Assembly (NCBI GenBank): GCA_002418185.1
Contig: DIDN01000053.1
Span: 150 to 17,062 of the forward strand
Direction of reading: 5' to 3'
DNA length: 16,913 nt
DNA from: Deltaproteobacteria bacterium UBA5799
GTDB taxonomy: Bacteria > Desulfobacterota > GWC2-55-46
Position 1 is the stretch's first letter; every line of letters begins with the position of its first letter. The position numbers were made by a program, and so were the translations under genes. A model generated the notes under the pieces. The model worked only from the letters and a program-made list of their open reading frames with translations. It did no database searches and was not told where the DNA came from. Below are positions 14,599-16,913 of the stretch, one piece after another.

Positions 14599-15855
14599 CT
14601 ATGTGCCCATCTCCCAGGAAGCAAGATATTTCTTCTGCTCGCTCGTAAGGGTGTCTATGTTCATCCCGAGCGAAAAGAGCTTGAGCCTTGCTATCTCCTT
14701 GTCTATCTCCTGCGGGACCGTGTAGACTTCGCTTGCGAGGGTTTTCCCTTTCTTGACGAGGAAATCCGCCGCGAGCGCCTGGTTTGCGAAGCTCATGTCC
14801 ATGACGCTTGCGGGGTGCCCTTCGGCGGCCGCGAGGTTTATGAGCCTGCCCTCTCCGAGCACGCATACGGTTTTGCCGTTCTTGAGCGTGTACTCTTCCA
14901 CGAAGTCGCGGAGCACCTTTTTGCCCTTGCTCACGGTCTTAAGCCCGGCGAGGTCGAGCTCGACGTTGAAGTGGCCCGAGTTAGACACGAGCGCCCCGTC
15001 CTTCATCTTGAGGAAGTGCTCCTTCCTTATGACGTTCAGGTTCCCGGTGACAGTGCAGAAGAAGTCCCCGACCTTTGCGGCCTCGGCAATGGGCATCACC
15101 CTGAAGCCGTCCATTACCGCCTCGAGGGCCTTGAGAGGGTCCACCTCGGTCACGACTACGTTCGCGCCCATGCCCCTGGCCCTCATGGCAACGCCCTTGC
15201 CGCACCAGCCGTAGCCGCACACAACGAAGGTCGAGCCCGCGAAAAGCCTGTTGGTGGCCCTCAATATCCCGTCGAGCGTCGACTGGCCGGTGCCGTAGCG
15301 GTTGTCGAAGAAGTGCTTGGTGAAGGCGTCGTTTACGGCTATGACCGGGAACTTCAGGAGCTTGTTCATGGCCAGGCTCTTGAGCCTTATGACTCCGGTG
15401 GTCGTCTCCTCGGTCGAGCCAATTATCTCGCCGGCAGCGCTCTTCCTCTTGGTATGGAGCAGAGAAACGAGGTCGGCGCCGTCGTCCATGGTTATGTTGG
15501 GCCTGAAGTCGATGGCGGCGTTAAGGTGCTTGTAGTAGGTCCTGTTGTCCTCGCCCTTTATCGCGTATACCGGTATGCCGTAGTCCTTTACGAGAGAGGC
15601 CGCCACGTCGTCCTGCGTGCTCAGGGGGTTCGAGGCGCAGAGCACGACGTCCGCGCCGCCCGCCTTCAGCGTTATCATGAGGTTCGCGGTCTCGGTGGTC
15701 ACATGGAGGCAGGCCGCCAGCCTGGTGCCCTTGAGGGGTTTTTTCTTTGAAAAGCTGTCCTTTACCTTCCTCAGGACCGGCATGTCCGTCTCAGCCCATT
15801 CGATCCTCTTCCTGCCAGCCTGGCTGAGCTTGATGTTCTTCACATGAAAATCCAT
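14599..15855 (-). CDS. ahcY: Adenosylhomocysteinase (SAH hydrolase)
   Basis: NAD-dependent cytoplasmic enzyme that splits S-adenosylhomocysteine into adenosine and homocysteine, clearing the product inhibitor of SAM methyltransferases. The 418-residue length is typical of the short bacterial/archaeal form. Visible: substrate-site stretch HVTTETANL (51-59), NPLSTQDDVAASL (76-88), the active-site run VNDAFTKHFFDNRYGTGQST (174-193) with K180 and D184, the NAD Rossmann motif GYGWCGKG (214-221), and SNSGHFNVELDL. ATG 15855 has a strong GGAGG nearby and matches the family N-terminus; the in-frame extension to 15936 overlaps the upstream hairpin and is not coding. It follows metK, forming a SAM synthesis and recycling pair. 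Confidence 0.97.
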   Translation of the reverse strand: MDFHVKNIKLSQAGRKRIEWAETDMPVLRKVKDSFSKKKPLKGTRLAACLHVTTETANLMITLKAGGADVVLCASNPLSTQDDVAASLVKDYGIPVYAIKGEDNRTYYKHLNAAIDFRPNITMDDGADLVSLLHTKRKSAAGEIIGSTEETTTGVIRLKSLAMNKLLKFPVIAVNDAFTKHFFDNRYGTGQSTLDGILRATNRLFAGSTFVVCGYGWCGKGVAMRARGMGANVVVTEVDPLKALEAVMDGFRVMPIAEAAKVGDFFCTVTGNLNVIRKEHFLKMKDGALVSNSGHFNVELDLAGLKTVSKGKKVLRDFVEEYTLKNGKTVCVLGEGRLINLAAAEGHPASVMDMSFANQALAADFLVKKGKTLASEVYTVPQEIDKEIARLKLFSLGMNIDTLTSEQKKYLASWEMGT

Positions 15856-15887
15856 CTTCCCTCCACAAATTGTTTTTTTCTGCAGAC

Positions 15888-15924
15888 AAAAGAATGACTT
15901 TGGCGGACGGGCCGCCAAAGTCAT
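15888..15924 (-). terminator. Hairpin between metK and ahcY (partial terminator or processing site)
   Basis: A perfect 13-bp stem, ATGACTTTGGCGG with CCGCCAAAGTCAT (15894-15906 and 15912-15924), 5-base loop, lies 18 bases after the metK stop. On the minus strand it is followed by the weak T-tract TCTTTTG. It could lower read-through into ahcY or protect the metK end of the message. It is the dominant structure in this 87-base gap. Confidence 0.6.
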
Positions 15925-15942
15925 GAAAACGAGCAAAACGCC

Positions 15943-16913
15943 TCAGGCCACTACGCCGGCTGCCTTTCTGAGGGCCTCTGCCTTGTCCGTGAGCTCCCAG
16001 CTGAAGCCGGACCCGCTCCTGCCGAAGTGCCCGTATGCCGCCGTATTCCTGTATATGGGCTTCAGAAGGTCGAGGTCCTTTATGATGTCCGCGGGCTTCA
16101 TCCGGAAATTGGCCTTCACTATCTCCTCGATCTTCTCGACGGGTATCTTCTCGGTGTCGAAGGTGTCGACCATGACAGAGACCGGCTCGGCGACGCCTAT
16201 CGCGTACGCAAGCTGCACCTCGCACTCGGAAGCAAGCCCTGCCGCGACCACGTTCTTCGCGATGTACCTGGCGAAATAGGACGCGCTCCTGTCGACCTTG
16301 GAGGGGTCCTTCCCGGAGAACGCCCCGCCACCGTGGCTGCCGTGCCCGCCGTAGGTGTCTACTATTATCTTCCTGCCTGTGAGGCCGCAGTCGCCGTGGG
16401 GGCCGCCCACTACGAATTTGCCCGTGGGGTTTATGAAATATTTCGTTGAGGAGGTGAGGAGCTCTGCCGGAACGACCTTCTTTACGACCTCTTCGATTAT
16501 CGCTTCCTTGAGCCTGGACTGGCTGACCTCCGGAGCGTGCTGGCTCGAGACCACCACCGCGTCAACGGTAGTGGGCCTGCCGTTCACATAGTTAATGGTG
16601 ACCTGGCTCTTGCCGTCCGGCCTTATGAAATCCAGTATACCCTTCTTCCTGACCTCGGCGAGCCTGTTGGTTATCCCGTGCGCGAGGGCTATGGGCATGG
16701 GCATGAACTCGGACGTATGGTCGCAGGCGTACCCGAACATGAGGCCCTGGTCGCCGGCGCCCTGCTCCTTTTCCGCCCCGCTGTCGACGCCCATCGCTAT
16801 GTCGGGGGACTGCCTGTCGAGCGTGACCATCACGGCGCACGTCTTGTAGTCGAAACCCATGGACGCGTCCGTGTAGCCGATGTCCTTAATCGTCTCCCTG
16901 ACGACGTCCTGGT
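15943..16913 (-). CDS. metK: S-adenosylmethionine synthetase (5' end outside window)
   Basis: Makes S-adenosylmethionine from methionine and ATP in the cytoplasm. The frame stays open to the window edge and reads QDVVRETIKDIGYTDASMGF, the usual region some 60 residues into MetK, so the ATG at 16860 is internal and the gene is 5'-truncated. Visible: the AMP/active-site stretch DQGLMFGYACDHTSEFMPMP, where DHTSEFMP departs from the more common DETPELMP, the phosphate-loop block GGGAFSGKDPSKVDRSASY, and RKIIVDTYGGHGSHGG. Three conserved domains can be followed to the C-terminus (FGRSGSGFSWE). The stop is followed by a hairpin and then ahcY. Confidence 0.97.
   Translation of the reverse strand, partial: QDVVRETIKDIGYTDASMGFDYKTCAVMVTLDRQSPDIAMGVDSGAEKEQGAGDQGLMFGYACDHTSEFMPMPIALAHGITNRLAEVRKKGILDFIRPDGKSQVTINYVNGRPTTVDAVVVSSQHAPEVSQSRLKEAIIEEVVKKVVPAELLTSSTKYFINPTGKFVVGGPHGDCGLTGRKIIVDTYGGHGSHGGGAFSGKDPSKVDRSASYFARYIAKNVVAAGLASECEVQLAYAIGVAEPVSVMVDTFDTEKIPVEKIEEIVKANFRMKPADIIKDLDLLKPIYRNTAAYGHFGRSGSGFSWELTDKAEALRKAAGVVA

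Noticed and set aside
15856..15942. SAH riboswitch before ahcY, or N-terminal extension of AhcY
   Set aside because: The gap is mostly one perfect hairpin behind metK; no SAH riboswitch core was recognised, and the extension reads through that hairpin.
1..16913. CRISPR arrays, tRNA/rRNA genes, insertion sequences, prophage
   Set aside because: No regularly spaced repeats, tRNA cloverleaf or rRNA stretches, transposase or phage genes were seen on either strand by eye.

Overview
The window looks like chromosomal DNA from a high-GC Gram-negative, probably anaerobic bacterium of the Desulfobacterota (deltaproteobacterial) type or a close relative. The reasons are a type IV pilus ATPase between recA and recX, a BamD lipoprotein (outer membrane), a chemosensory kinase cluster, AGG/ATA-rich codon use in a GC-rich genome, and hgcAB mercury-methylation genes, which are typical of sulfate or iron reducers, syntrophs and methanogens. 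The phylum is an inference; no rRNA gene is present.

Plus strand, 1-5373: housekeeping block recA (5' end cut off by the window) - pilT/pilU-like ATPase - recX - alaS. recA and pilT abut with no spacer. alaS has its own extended -10 promoter. Plus strand, 5567-7658: a compact operon of ECF sigma factor, membrane anti-sigma factor with a zinc-binding HxxxCxxC motif, a membrane-anchored Metal_resist/ZraP-like protein and a secreted His-rich Spy/CpxP-like protein. It ends in a strong terminator at 7677-7709 shared with the convergent operon.

Minus strand, 9409-7714: the most notable locus. An AbrB/SpoVT-type regulator with two vicinal cysteine pairs is followed by hgcA (corrinoid membrane methyltransferase with the NVWCAAGK cap helix) and hgcB (2[4Fe-4S] ferredoxin ending in a Cys-Cys pair), with hgcA and hgcB overlapping by four bases. 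A good sigma-70-type promoter with an imperfect palindrome over its -10 lies just upstream of the regulator. The convergent metal-stress operon and the hgc operon may form one metal-response island; that link is inferred only from position and protein families.

Minus strand, 11116-9596: bamD and a TPR-repeat protein. Minus strand, 14246-11207: cheA - cheW - cheW, each pair overlapping by 1-4 bases, without receptor, cheY, cheR or cheB here. The 352-base gap 14247-14598 holds the ahcY terminator, a good minus-strand promoter and a ~130-base segment able to fold into a long closed structure (candidate RNA or cheA leader). It also holds an alternative plus-strand 46-codon ORF with a perfect Shine-Dalgarno. 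Minus strand, 16913-14599: metK (5' end outside the window) and ahcY, making and recycling S-adenosylmethionine, separated by a 13-bp perfect hairpin.
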